The notes beneath the pieces were generated by a model that was not told where the DNA came from, did no database searches, and saw only the letters and a program-made list of their open reading frames with translations. Position numbers and translations under genes: made by a program. From Leptospira chreensis (lineage in GTDB: Bacteria > Spirochaetota > Leptospiria > Leptospirales > Leptospiraceae): DNA of 64,000 nucleotides. Within the stretch, counting starts at the first letter, position 1. Every line of letters begins with the position of its first letter. Location of the stretch: NCBI RefSeq assembly GCF_016919165.1, contig NZ_JAFFPS010000071.1:310001-374000 (forward strand), given 5' to 3'. Of this stretch, positions 8,630 through 16,999 are shown one piece after another.

Positions 8630-9752
8630 TTTTGGTTGATTCTTTATAATAGAGAGTGTTTAAAATTAAATTATTTAGATCGATGTCTTGCATTCCATGG
8701 TGATTGATTCGTAAAAAACATTTTCTGCGAGATTCAATGAGTTTTTCGATTAGAATTTCATTTTTGATTGTACTCGAAAAAAAGTCTAAGGGATGGATGG
8801 AATGAGATTCACCATTTTCTTGAATCATCTTTTCAATTTCAGACAATAACTTTGCCTCAGAAAAATCATTGGAACTCTCTCCAAATTTTTTTTTCAGTTT
8901 GTTAATAAAAAAATCGTAGTTTTGATTTCTAACATAGTTTTGTTCGCTAATGAAATAATCTTGTGTTTCTTTGGAGAGGGACTTGGGATTTAGTTTTAAA
9001 TAAAGATCCTTTCCTACCTGGCCCGCATTATCTAATAAGATATAAGTTCCATTAACAAAGGTTGAATGGTCTTGTTCAGTTTCTAACATTTCATAAATAT
9101 CATTAGCACAGTATGGAGTACAAATCCTTCTAAGAATACTCGTAATGGATTGCCTGAGTTTGGTATCTTTTTCTGTTTTGAGTATATTGATTAAATGTGG
9201 AACACTTTGGTTTCCATAAATACCATATAGATGAGTTCTTTGTGCATGAGGAGAAACCATCGCCACATGTTGTGGGATAAAAAAAGATCTATTCTCATTT
9301 CGTAAAAATCTTTTATCGATAGAGTTCAAAAACCCAGGAATTTGTTTTTCGCTCAGAAATAAAGCCAAACGAAAGTACTGCTGTATGTTTTGAGCTATAG
9401 TTGGATTTAGAAAGTCAATGGATTCGTATGTTTTCAGAATAGTATCCAATGTTTCCTTGTCTGGACTGGAAACGGTCAAATACCAACTTAGATCGAGTAA
9501 CACCATTTGGTTCGGTGAATTAGAATTAAGTTCTTCTTTTAACTTTGAATGAATGATTGGGATCGATACTGATTTTTTTTCTGAAAATGTTTTCCAGTTG
9601 GCATCCATCAAAGAATTGAATTCTCCAATTTCCTTTTTGTCTTCGGAAGCTTTGATGGTTCGGATGGATTCAATAGAACGAAGGACTTCTTCTTCGTAGC
9701 TTTCTGCGGAAAGACCAACGGTAAATACGAATAACAACAACCAATACTTCAT
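8616..9752 (-). CDS. Exported HEAT-repeat-like protein
   Basis: I place the start at the ATG 9750-9752 (378 residues) because it gives a clean signal peptide ('MKYWLLLFVFTVGLSAES') and overlaps the previous stop as ATGA; a longer frame begins at 9791. The mature protein is helical. A segment around 'HLINILKTEKDTKLRQSIT' looks like a HEAT repeat, and the rest is compatible with more degenerate repeats, suggesting a periplasmic scaffold or binding protein. No catalytic motif was seen. It belongs to the run MDR dehydrogenase, DUF4846, this gene, LOG. Confidence 0.65.
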   Translation of the reverse strand: MKYWLLLFVFTVGLSAESYEEEVLRSIESIRTIKASEDKKEIGEFNSLMDANWKTFSEKKSVSIPIIHSKLKEELNSNSPNQMVLLDLSWYLTVSSPDKETLDTILKTYESIDFLNPTIAQNIQQYFRLALFLSEKQIPGFLNSIDKRFLRNENRSFFIPQHVAMVSPHAQRTHLYGIYGNQSVPHLINILKTEKDTKLRQSITSILRRICTPYCANDIYEMLETEQDHSTFVNGTYILLDNAGQVGKDLYLKLNPKSLSKETQDYFISEQNYVRNQNYDFFINKLKKKFGESSNDFSEAKLLSEIEKMIQENGESHSIHPLDFFSSTIKNEILIEKLIESRRKCFLRINHHGMQDIDLNNLILNTLYYKESTKNESN

Positions 9753-10594
9753 TTTACAAATCCATAAATTTCTTTTGTAGGAAATTCCCATTCCGGCGTG
9801 GGAAAGGATTGGTTCTCGGGAACTTCAAACCAAGGTGAGTATTGACTTGCAGATTTCAAAATATGCATCTCCTGAGAAGGCATATAACTTTGTGCCAGAA
9901 GAAATAAAGTTTGTCCACCTTTTCCTGTTACTTGGTCTACCACCATGACCACATGGCCCGGAGAACCGGCCTCAATCCATACATCACCAGGAGTTAAATT
10001 TTGGATGGGTTTTTTCTTAAGTTCTGATTTTAAAGAAATGGTTCCTGCATAGATATAGATAAATCGTAAATACTCTTCAAATACATCTCGACCCGTTCCT
10101 TGTTTGTATTTTCCTTTTTTCCATTGGGATTTGTTTCCTGTGACTTGGACACGTTCTCCTTTGGTAAACCGTGAAAATTCCACTTCCATTCCATTGCTGA
10201 TTTTAAAACGAATTTGATCGTATTGTTTTCGCGAATAAAAATACTCAGCCCTTAGTTTCATCACAGCATCGGCACATTGGATCAAATCTTCTCGTAAAAG
10301 AGGGAAGTCTAAAACGGCCGCATGGACTTGGTTGGGTTTGATCCTTCCGTCATAGAGTAAAACAGAACTTCCTTGGGATTTTAAAGGGAAGTTTTGTAAA
10401 TACGTCGCAAAACTTTCGTTTGCAAATCGAACCCTTTGGAATCCACCTGGTGCTGGAAATCGTTCCATAATGGAATCTGCATATAGGTTTGGCAAAAAAA
10501 ATGGTAATCCTGTAAGTAGAAACCCCATCGAAAATACATAAAACCAACTCAGTGAATTAGATAAGTTTTTCCCTTGGGGTTTCGTGGATTTCAT
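9749..10594 (-). CDS. DUF4846 family exported protein
   Basis: Start chosen at ATG 10592-10594 (281 residues), which overlaps the previous stop as ATGA and begins 12 codons inside the longest frame. A signal peptide or anchor follows ('FYVFSMGFLLTGLPFFL'). The mature part matches DUF4846: 'RFPAPGGFQRV', 'SFATYLQNFPLK', 'SSVLLYDGRIK', 'QCADAVMKLRAEYFY', 'YAGTISLKSEL', 'GDVWIEAGSPGHVVMVVD' and 'FLLAQSYMPSQEMHIL', in the family order. The family has a fold reminiscent of papain-like amidases (conserved Cys in CADAV and His in GH), but the reaction is not known. Length and motif content are complete. Confidence 0.9.
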   Translation of the reverse strand: MKSTKPQGKNLSNSLSWFYVFSMGFLLTGLPFFLPNLYADSIMERFPAPGGFQRVRFANESFATYLQNFPLKSQGSSVLLYDGRIKPNQVHAAVLDFPLLREDLIQCADAVMKLRAEYFYSRKQYDQIRFKISNGMEVEFSRFTKGERVQVTGNKSQWKKGKYKQGTGRDVFEEYLRFIYIYAGTISLKSELKKKPIQNLTPGDVWIEAGSPGHVVMVVDQVTGKGGQTLFLLAQSYMPSQEMHILKSASQYSPWFEVPENQSFPTPEWEFPTKEIYGFVK

Positions 10595-11613
10595 TTTGTA
10601 ATCACCAGTTTGATGGATTCTTCGAGCCATGCTTCTTTCGCATCATCAAAGTTAGCAGTTCTTGTGACAATTTTTTCTGGTGTGAAGGTTCCCGAAAGAA
10701 TGTACGGGTAGAGAGCTTCTATGGAATCTTTGGATTCCACTCGTCCTAAATGAATTTCTACACCTTGGTTGTACATTTCCAGATAAGGTATTTCCCATTG
10801 GTTGGTCCAAAAGATAGAAGCAGAACTAAAAATGGCGTTTCTACCGAGAGAACGAATGGCAAAATCCCAACCTTGTTTGTTTGCAGATGCATCACAAACC
10901 AAATCATATTTTTTTGTGGGTTTAGGGAAGATTGTGAAAAATTCCACTGGGATTCCTAAAGATTCCGCCAATTGGATTCTTGTTGTATCGGTATCAACAT
11001 ACAACACTTCGGCTGTCTTTGTTTGGTGGAGAAACAAAGCTGTATAGAGTCCTATACTTCCCGCGAGACCCCCGACAACGAGAACCTTCGGATCTTTTCT
11101 TTGATTTAAAAATCTTCCTGCCAATTTCCAAACTTCGGCAATATTATCGCTGAGACTTGCGATTCCCACCGGATCTATTTTTTTATCAATTTCAAATAGC
11201 ATCTGTTTTGCGAAAGGAATTTTGATTTCATCCGCAATGGCACCGCCAAAAGTTTGGGCTCCAGGTGGCATTCCATAAGCGGATGTATATGGAACGGATT
11301 CACAAGAATTGGTATGATGAGTTAAACAACTCGGACAAGAACCACAGGAAATCTGGAAGGGAACGGCAACTGTCATTCCCACTGAATACAAACTTGTCAA
11401 ATCTTCAGAGACCGATTTGATTTTACCAACAAACTCGTGTCCTACGGGAAAAGGAGCACGAAATAGAGTTTCTCCTCGAAGGATGGGTAAATCCAAATCA
11501 CAACGAGCGATGGAGACCGGTTCTACAATCACTTGATTTTCTCCGGTGATTGAAAGTGGATCTAACTCTTCCCACTCTAAAATTCCCTTTTTACGAAACA
11601 TGAGTCGACGCAT
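10591..11613 (-). CDS. Zinc-dependent MDR-superfamily dehydrogenase
   Basis: Start set at ATG 11611-11613, preceded by a strong GGAGG; the longer frame from a TTG at 11631 lacks one. The 340-residue protein is a medium-chain dehydrogenase/reductase. Catalytic-zinc ligands are C38 ('ARCDLD') and H59-E60 (GHEFVG), and the structural zinc site is complete as C90-x2-C93-x2-C96-x7-C104. The nucleotide-binding region is 'KVLVVGGLAGSIGLY' and an acidic residue follows at 'LYVDTDTTR' type position, pointing to NAD(H) rather than NADP(H), though this is inferred. Substrate is unknown. The stop overlaps the DUF4846 start, so they are an operon. Confidence 0.88.
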   Translation of the reverse strand: MRRLMFRKKGILEWEELDPLSITGENQVIVEPVSIARCDLDLPILRGETLFRAPFPVGHEFVGKIKSVSEDLTSLYSVGMTVAVPFQISCGSCPSCLTHHTNSCESVPYTSAYGMPPGAQTFGGAIADEIKIPFAKQMLFEIDKKIDPVGIASLSDNIAEVWKLAGRFLNQRKDPKVLVVGGLAGSIGLYTALFLHQTKTAEVLYVDTDTTRIQLAESLGIPVEFFTIFPKPTKKYDLVCDASANKQGWDFAIRSLGRNAIFSSASIFWTNQWEIPYLEMYNQGVEIHLGRVESKDSIEALYPYILSGTFTPEKIVTRTANFDDAKEAWLEESIKLVITK

Positions 11614-11667
11614 ATAGCCTCCGTATACCAATTGGTCTATTTTTGTTTGTTTCTAAAAATAAAACAA

Positions 11668-12546
11668 CTAGAATTGACTAAACCAATTCGGAACTTTGGG
11701 AAGTTCTGTTTCTTCCCAGGACCAATCACCAAGTACAGTGACAATGGGTGCCTTCGATTCCAAGGCCAAAGACAAACCACGACTTAGATCTTTTCTTTCC
11801 GTGGGTCGGTATGGCGTTTTAAATTGAGATTGAAAGGCCTCTTTTTCATGTTCCCAAGCGTAGGATAGAAAAAAATCCATAAACTTTTGATCGGAGTTTT
11901 CAAATCGACTTTTTAATGTTAGGAGGTCTGGATTGTTTGTTTTTTTCATTGTTCGTTGGAGAACAATCGAAATCCCTCTGACACTTTTAGAGAAAAAAGT
12001 TCCTGCTCTGACGATCTTTCTGTTTTTTGGATTTTCTAATGCCCAAAGATCGGCTTTGTATTTGGCAACTCCCATGGAACCATAAAAAGACAAGGTATGA
12101 CTGAGCCAGTAAAACGCAGAGTAGGCGACCATGAGTTCTGGCTTCAATGCCTCTTCCAATTCGAGAATGGGATCTAGACAAATTCCGAGAGTGTCTTTGA
12201 TTTGTTTGGGACTACTCTCCGCAATCGGAAATCCCACTTCTCCGAGGGCAGGAGTGTAGATGATGGCTTTAAAACTGGGACTGATATTGTGATTTCCCAG
12301 ATCTGCTACAATCTTTTCCGAAAGGCCAGGCTCTGCTTTTTTGTCAAAAAATGTAAGATCCGCATTCGACACGGGTTCGTTTGTTGTAGTTGATGTTATG
12401 ATATAGGCAGATGGATCTTTCTCTTTTAGACAAAGGATGGCACTTTGGCCCGCCTCTCCCGATCCTCCGATGACCAAATATTGGTTTTGTCCCATGAATT
12501 CCTGCCTGAATGGTGATAAGATATTAATTTTCGATTGATCCGTCAA
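11668..12546 (-). CDS. SDR-like NAD(P)-binding protein
   Basis: A 292-residue soluble protein with a Rossmann start 'YLVIGGSGEAGQSAI', and further on 'YSAFYWLSHTLSFYGSMGVAKYKAD', which has the Tyr-x3-Lys spacing used by short-chain dehydrogenases (YGSMGVAKYK region). The starting TTG (12546) has a good AGGAG site; an internal ATG at 12495, also with AGGA, would give a protein starting just before the nucleotide-binding loop, so either start is possible. It is 54 bp upstream of the MDR gene and probably in the same operon. The divergent ankyrin gene begins only 35 bp away. Substrate unknown. Confidence 0.7.
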   Translation of the reverse strand: MTDQSKINILSPFRQEFMGQNQYLVIGGSGEAGQSAILCLKEKDPSAYIITSTTTNEPVSNADLTFFDKKAEPGLSEKIVADLGNHNISPSFKAIIYTPALGEVGFPIAESSPKQIKDTLGICLDPILELEEALKPELMVAYSAFYWLSHTLSFYGSMGVAKYKADLWALENPKNRKIVRAGTFFSKSVRGISIVLQRTMKKTNNPDLLTLKSRFENSDQKFMDFFLSYAWEHEKEAFQSQFKTPYRPTERKDLSRGLSLALESKAPIVTVLGDWSWEETELPKVPNWFSQF

Positions 12547-12581
12547 AACTCTCCTGTTTTATTAATCGGAACAAGCGAAAT

Positions 12582-14222
12582 ATGAAAACGATCTTATCCT
12601 GTTCTAATTGTTTTAGTGGCCACTCTGTTTCAACTTCCAAATTGGAAGGAAAAAAAGGGAAGTATCGCTGCAAAAAATGTTCTTCCTGGAACCATTTTGA
12701 TTACCGTATTGAATTTGAGTCAGGGACCTCCGACTCACTCGTGTTATTTGATCTTCATTTTAATGATTCAATTCCTGAACACAAACTCCAAGGTCAGATT
12801 TTTGGAAGATACTCCACGGATTTTGTATCTGATTGGTCAAATGAAGAACTTGTTTTTTTGAAAGATGAAGAGGGAAACGAACACGATTTACGAATTTCGA
12901 TTTCCGGATTACCTGAGATTACTCGGTTAAAAAATTTACTCTTCGATATCACATCTGAATCTCCTTCCAAAACTTTAAAAATTATCATCAATCAAAATGT
13001 AAATACTTCCCCTGTAAGATTATCAATCACTATAGATTCGTTAGATGATCGTTTTGTTTCAGGGAAATTGTATTTGGCCATTGCAGATCAGTGGAACACT
13101 TTGTTACACGGAAGTTTTACTGCCACACATATTTACAAAATCCAATTCGATGAGCATGGCGATTCTGATAAAAAACTTCCCGAATTTGTTTCCAGTGAAC
13201 TCGCGTCTAAGATTTTTGCATTGTCTGGAAATATCTTATCCTTACAGGAAAATTTTTCCCTTTTAAACGAACATCTCAAAGATGAATTACTCACTCTTGT
13301 CATGTACCATTGGCCGGAAAACCCATCTTCCATTTCAGAAGTTCATTTTAAAGAAGAGAACTTACAGGTAACTTTCCAACTCAGTCAAAAGAAGTTAAAT
13401 GAAACCTTAATTTTTCTTCTTTCAAATGAAGTAGTTCCCAATCAAAAACATTGGCAATTGATTCATGAAGTCGTCTGTCATTCGGAAACAGAACCATTAT
13501 TTATCCCACTGCTGAAACATAAATTTCCGGAAGGTTATGAAAACCATTTAGGTTCTAGTTTGGAATCTAAAAACGAGGACAAAACTCTCGATTGGTTGGA
13601 TTCCGATGATGTTTATCTTTTGGATTCCTTTGTTCGAACTGTGGGGTCTCTAGATTATGTAATCCAAGATCCGATTCGTAATCCTTTGGGTTTTTCTTTG
13701 TTACAGGAAAGTTTTGTTCGTGCACGATACAAATCGTGTATGCGTCTTTTGGAACGAGGGGCCGATCCCAACCAACTGGATGCCAATGGAGAAACAGCCA
13801 TCTTTAAGTTGTGTCAGGATAGTACACTTCGTTTACAAGAAAAAACAGCGCTTATGGATGAACTCATTCGCCGAGGTGCCCGGGTAAATCTTCAGTCCGT
13901 GAATGGAATGACCCCTTTACATTGGTGTTCAGTTTTTGGGGAACCGAGTATGGCAAAAAGATTAATCCATGCAGGAATCGATATTCATATCTCAGATAAC
14001 ACTGGTAGTACGGCTTTACACGAAACTTGTAAATTTGGAAATTCTGCTGTGCTTGCTTTGTTATTAGAATCTGGTGCGAAGTCCAACGCTAAAACCTTAG
14101 ATGAAAAAACAGGTAGGGATCTAGCTTTTGAAAATTTGGAAATTGCCGAATTAGAAAGTGATGAAGAGAAAAAGAACAGATGCCAACGAGTTCTTTCTCT
14201 CCTCGATGTATATGGTGGTTAG
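12582..14222 (+). CDS. Zinc-ribbon / ankyrin-repeat protein
   Basis: A 546-residue cytoplasmic protein with three parts. Residues 7-33 hold a zinc ribbon (C7-x2-C10, C30-x2-C33). The middle (about 40-370) has no recognised domain; a stretch around 95-150 could be a small beta-barrel. The C-terminal 170 residues carry ankyrin repeats: 'RYKSCMRLLERGADPNQLDA', 'LMDELIRRGARVNLQS', 'GMTPLHWCSVFGEPSMAKRL', 'STALHETCKFGNSAVLALLL'. This suggests a protein-binding role. The last codons overlap by 4 bp with the stop of the convergent membrane-protein gene. Zinc binding and ankyrin folding are clear from sequence; what it binds is unknown. Confidence 0.8.
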   Translation: MKTILSCSNCFSGHSVSTSKLEGKKGKYRCKKCSSWNHFDYRIEFESGTSDSLVLFDLHFNDSIPEHKLQGQIFGRYSTDFVSDWSNEELVFLKDEEGNEHDLRISISGLPEITRLKNLLFDITSESPSKTLKIIINQNVNTSPVRLSITIDSLDDRFVSGKLYLAIADQWNTLLHGSFTATHIYKIQFDEHGDSDKKLPEFVSSELASKIFALSGNILSLQENFSLLNEHLKDELLTLVMYHWPENPSSISEVHFKEENLQVTFQLSQKKLNETLIFLLSNEVVPNQKHWQLIHEVVCHSETEPLFIPLLKHKFPEGYENHLGSSLESKNEDKTLDWLDSDDVYLLDSFVRTVGSLDYVIQDPIRNPLGFSLLQESFVRARYKSCMRLLERGADPNQLDANGETAIFKLCQDSTLRLQEKTALMDELIRRGARVNLQSVNGMTPLHWCSVFGEPSMAKRLIHAGIDIHISDNTGSTALHETCKFGNSAVLALLLESGAKSNAKTLDEKTGRDLAFENLEIAELESDEEKKNRCQRVLSLLDVYGG

Positions 14223-14656
14223 GTTGTTTTTACCTTTTTGGTTATCTTTTTTGTAACCAGTCTTAAAACCAAATACAATAACCATCCTGCCGGCCCAAAG
14301 TAAAATGTAAGGGCCAAAATGGGAACAAGAAGGAAACGATGAATTCCTTCTTTAATTCCGTCTTCCACTTCCCAGGTTCCAAGAAACAAATCAAAGGCAA
14401 GATAATGAATCCATCCTGCCAATAAAAAGTAATCATTGGCAAAAAGAGACCTTACCGATTCCAAACTAGAAAAATCTCCTTCGGCCTGTCCATTTCCGAT
14501 GATAAGAGCAAACACATAAACTCCGCCGAGTAAAAGTCCAGATACGAAGACTCTCAAAGGTCGAATCACCTTCAATTGGTTTGGTGATAGGATCAAAACT
14601 AACCAAGCGATGACTGTGATGCCATTGGCAATTTGAAAAATTAGGGAAGGGTTCAT
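14219..14656 (-). CDS. ABA4-like (DUF4281) membrane protein
   Basis: Start set at ATG 14654-14656, overlapping the upstream stop as ATGA (145 residues). Four hydrophobic segments and the pattern 'LFANDYFLLAGWIHYLAFDLFLGTWEVED' broken into conserved pieces (W-x2-YLAFDLF and GTWE), then a P-x2-LALTFYFGPAGWLLY end, match DUF4281, the family of plant ABA4 (neoxanthin formation). The bacterial role is not known; a link to carotenoid or membrane lipid chemistry is only an analogy. It is cotranscribed with the larger membrane protein and both are probably controlled by the divergent TetR. Confidence 0.8.
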   Translation of the reverse strand: MNPSLIFQIANGITVIAWLVLILSPNQLKVIRPLRVFVSGLLLGGVYVFALIIGNGQAEGDFSSLESVRSLFANDYFLLAGWIHYLAFDLFLGTWEVEDGIKEGIHRFLLVPILALTFYFGPAGWLLYLVLRLVTKKITKKVKTT

Positions 14657-15576
14657 ATAGTGACCTGCTTTTGCATTTTTGTGGGTTGTGAAATTATTTT
14701 TAAGAGACAAAGAGATATGAGTAACAAGGAAATTCCATAGAGACTCGTATACATAGGATTCAAGTGAAACACAGACTCTCCATTGAAAGTTTGGATGACC
14801 ATGATGACATTCATTGATAAGAATAGAATTCCAGTGAATCGAACCAAAGTTCGGTTTTGCAAAGTATCAACTTTTCGACTCAAATAAGCGGCAAGAAAAA
14901 CAAAAATCTGCATCACATGCATTCCAAAAAAATGGGGAACACGCATATCACCGAGTTTTGTACTCCAACCAAAAAATAAGATTCCTTTGCCAGGATCTCC
15001 ACTACCGAACTGGTGGGAGCCACTGGTTTCTAAGATCCCTGCTTTCATTGCCTCTAATTGTTCTGGTCTAGGGGAGGTCATCATAAAACCAATGATCATT
15101 CCAAAACCAGCAATGGTGAGCCCCCAAACAAGACTTTCTTTTACCGACTCTGGAATGGCTTCTTTCCGAAAGATTTTGTATCCCATCCAAAGGTGGAAGG
15201 CCCAGAATATGGAAATACTTGTGCCCATAACCGAAAATACAATTTGGTTCCAAGTGGTTGTGATATTGAAGTGGCTTGCTTCTCCGCGTGCCGCTTGTAA
15301 GGTGATGAGGACAATCTCAATGAACGAAGTAATCGTTAAAACCATTTGGATTTTGTGTTGGTGTTTCCAATCTCTGAGAAAGGTAAACATAACCCAAACG
15401 GTAGTGAAGGAGTACAATCCCACGGATAGGGAAAACTTGAGGGGTTTGACCCAGACATTGACTCCTAAAAGGGTTCTTGTATCGAGGAATAGGAGGGGAA
15501 GGATGGCAACTGTGAGCACTGCCATAGCGATCCCATTCCAAAAAAGTGGTTGTTTTCTATAGTTGGCAAAATCCAT
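14653..15576 (-). CDS. Polytopic membrane protein of unknown function
   Basis: Start set at ATG 15574-15576 (307 residues): the longer frame runs through the intergenic operator and encodes low-complexity residues. The protein has about eight membrane segments. Conserved-looking loops include 'NVWVKPLKFSLSVGLYSFT' and 'FFGWSTKLGDMRVPHFFGMH'. Histidines occur at membrane boundaries (for instance PHFFGMH), which might bind a cofactor, but this is speculative. It is the first gene of a two-gene unit with the ABA4-like gene and diverges from a TetR gene across a 70-bp region containing a perfect palindrome. Confidence 0.75.
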   Translation of the reverse strand: MDFANYRKQPLFWNGIAMAVLTVAILPLLFLDTRTLLGVNVWVKPLKFSLSVGLYSFTTVWVMFTFLRDWKHQHKIQMVLTITSFIEIVLITLQAARGEASHFNITTTWNQIVFSVMGTSISIFWAFHLWMGYKIFRKEAIPESVKESLVWGLTIAGFGMIIGFMMTSPRPEQLEAMKAGILETSGSHQFGSGDPGKGILFFGWSTKLGDMRVPHFFGMHVMQIFVFLAAYLSRKVDTLQNRTLVRFTGILFLSMNVIMVIQTFNGESVFHLNPMYTSLYGISLLLISLCLLKIISQPTKMQKQVTI

Positions 15577-15597
15577 AATGTAGACAGTGTAAATATA

Positions 15598-15631
15598 AAT
15601 GTATACTCTGTCAACATAGAAAGTATACATT
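15598..15631. promoter_or_regulatory. Probable TetR operator, 10-bp perfect inverted repeat
   Basis: AATGTATACT (15598-15607) and AGTATACATT (15622-15631) are exact inverted copies separated by 14 bp, centred in the gap between the divergent membrane-protein and TetR genes. The position, symmetry and arm length fit a binding site for the TetR protein encoded next to it, controlling itself and the membrane pair. Confidence 0.65.
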
Positions 15632-15646
15632 GTAAACATTTTTAAT

Positions 15647-16318
15647 ATGAAACCTGCCAAAAAAAAACAGACCCTCCCCAAACCAAATTCGGCGACTCCC
15701 TCGAAATCCAGCACCTACCACCATGGAAATCTTAGAGAAGAGGTTTTAGAACACTCCCGAAAGGTCCTAGAAACCAAAGGAGTCTCCGCCTTGAGTTTGC
15801 GTGACATCGCAGGTGACTTGGGTGTGAGCCATACCGCCCCTTATCGCCATTTTCCCAAAAAAATGGACCTCCTCCAAGCCCTCGTAACTGACGGATTTCG
15901 GGAACTCACAGAGGGTATGGAGAGAGCCTGGGCCTATTCGGATGATCCTTTGGAAAAAGTAAAAAAGGCCGGTGAAGAGTATATTTCTCTCCTCCTAAAA
16001 AATCCAAGAAGATCAGAACTTATGTTTGGTGGTGAGATTTATGTTTCTGGTGATCCGATCTCAGAGGATTTGAGAGAATGCGGAAAGTTAGCCTATTTGG
16101 GAATGTATAAAATTGTGGAGTTTGGCCAAAAGTCTTTGAAGTTAAAAAATTCTGTCCCTACAGACACTCTTATGATGAGTTTTTGGAGTGGTGTTCACGG
16201 CTTTGCTGTGTTAAACGAACGGAAGTGGAAACAAATCAAATCCAAGGAAGAAGAAGAAATTTTCCGTAAAGAGGTAAATCAGATCTTAGAGATTATCATT
16301 GAGGGAACCCGTCTGTAA
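15647..16318 (+). CDS. TetR-family transcriptional regulator
   Basis: A 223-residue regulator. After a basic, proline-rich N-terminal extension comes the helix-turn-helix: 'YHHGNLREEVLEHSRKVLE' followed by 'LSLRDIAGDLGVSHTAPYRHF', the YHHGxLRxAL type of TetR. The C-terminal ligand-binding part (about 110-223) includes 'MSFWSGVHGFAVL', as in the WHG/TetR_C_13-like group. It is divergent from the ABA4-like pair with a palindrome between, so it probably represses both directions. Ligand unknown. Confidence 0.9.
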   Translation: MKPAKKKQTLPKPNSATPSKSSTYHHGNLREEVLEHSRKVLETKGVSALSLRDIAGDLGVSHTAPYRHFPKKMDLLQALVTDGFRELTEGMERAWAYSDDPLEKVKKAGEEYISLLLKNPRRSELMFGGEIYVSGDPISEDLRECGKLAYLGMYKIVEFGQKSLKLKNSVPTDTLMMSFWSGVHGFAVLNERKWKQIKSKEEEEIFRKEVNQILEIIIEGTRL

Positions 16319-16877
16319 AATAAATGACACGGTTTGTGACGGTAGTTTCTTCCCCGTTCGATTCAATAATAACTTCCATTTCTACCGGATAATCTTTCAA
16401 AACTATGATCAGACCGATTCCAGAATGTTGCGGATCGTTTTCATTGGTTTCTAGTTTTTCCAGATACAAACTTTCCAAATCGTTTGTAGAGAAAATTTCT
16501 TTTAAACTGGTTTCGTAAGCTATTACATTTTGTTCATTCGATTGGTTCTGAACTAATATTTCAAAGATTTTGCCTCTATGGATGAGAGAGATGTCAATAT
16601 CTGCTTTTTTATCATAAGAATATTTTGCAGCATTTTCTAATAATTCATTAAACACGGTGGAGATGGAATTAACGATATCTGAATTTTTCATATCCATCGA
16701 ATCGGAAGGGATATCGGGTAAAAAAGAAAAACCGTAAAAATAACCAATAAAGTCGGACATGATTCCGATCCGGCGCCAATGCCGCATTAAATCCAAAGGT
16801 TTTAATTGGATTTGAATTTTGGAAACGGGTTCTTGTTTGATACTATTTGCAGATTTAAAATTGCCGTACTTTCGCAT
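16296..16877 (-). CDS. slr1658-type ATP-binding regulator (second copy)
   Basis: A 193-residue protein with a GHKL-type ATPase fold: N-box 'VFNELLENAAKYS' and G-box 'GIGLIIVLKDYPVEM'. An N-terminal motif 'HWRRIGIMSDFIGYFY' is shared with the protein at 19004-19561 (WRR-x-G-x4-F-x3-FY). This matches the cyanobacterial slr1658 group, found with slr1659-type STAS proteins and SpoIIE phosphatases; such proteins act like anti-sigma kinases in partner switching. It is about 120 bp downstream of the phosphatase gene on the same strand and its 3' end overlaps the convergent TetR gene by 23 bp. Kinase activity is inferred. Confidence 0.8.
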   Translation of the reverse strand: MRKYGNFKSANSIKQEPVSKIQIQLKPLDLMRHWRRIGIMSDFIGYFYGFSFLPDIPSDSMDMKNSDIVNSISTVFNELLENAAKYSYDKKADIDISLIHRGKIFEILVQNQSNEQNVIAYETSLKEIFSTNDLESLYLEKLETNENDPQHSGIGLIIVLKDYPVEMEVIIESNGEETTVTNRVIYFTDGFPQ

Positions 16878-16999
16878 AGTTCTAGTTCAACTAACGACTG
16901 TATATGAGTAGTTTCAATGCCGCAAGCGCTTTTTCTGACTCATTTTGCATTAATCGGCGTTATTCTGCGAAAATTAATCCATTGACCAAGGTAGGATTT

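Noticed and set aside
15577..15714. N-terminal extension of the membrane-protein gene to 15714
   Set aside because: It would run through the operator and into the TetR coding region and encodes low-complexity residues; the ATG at 15576 gives a normal start.
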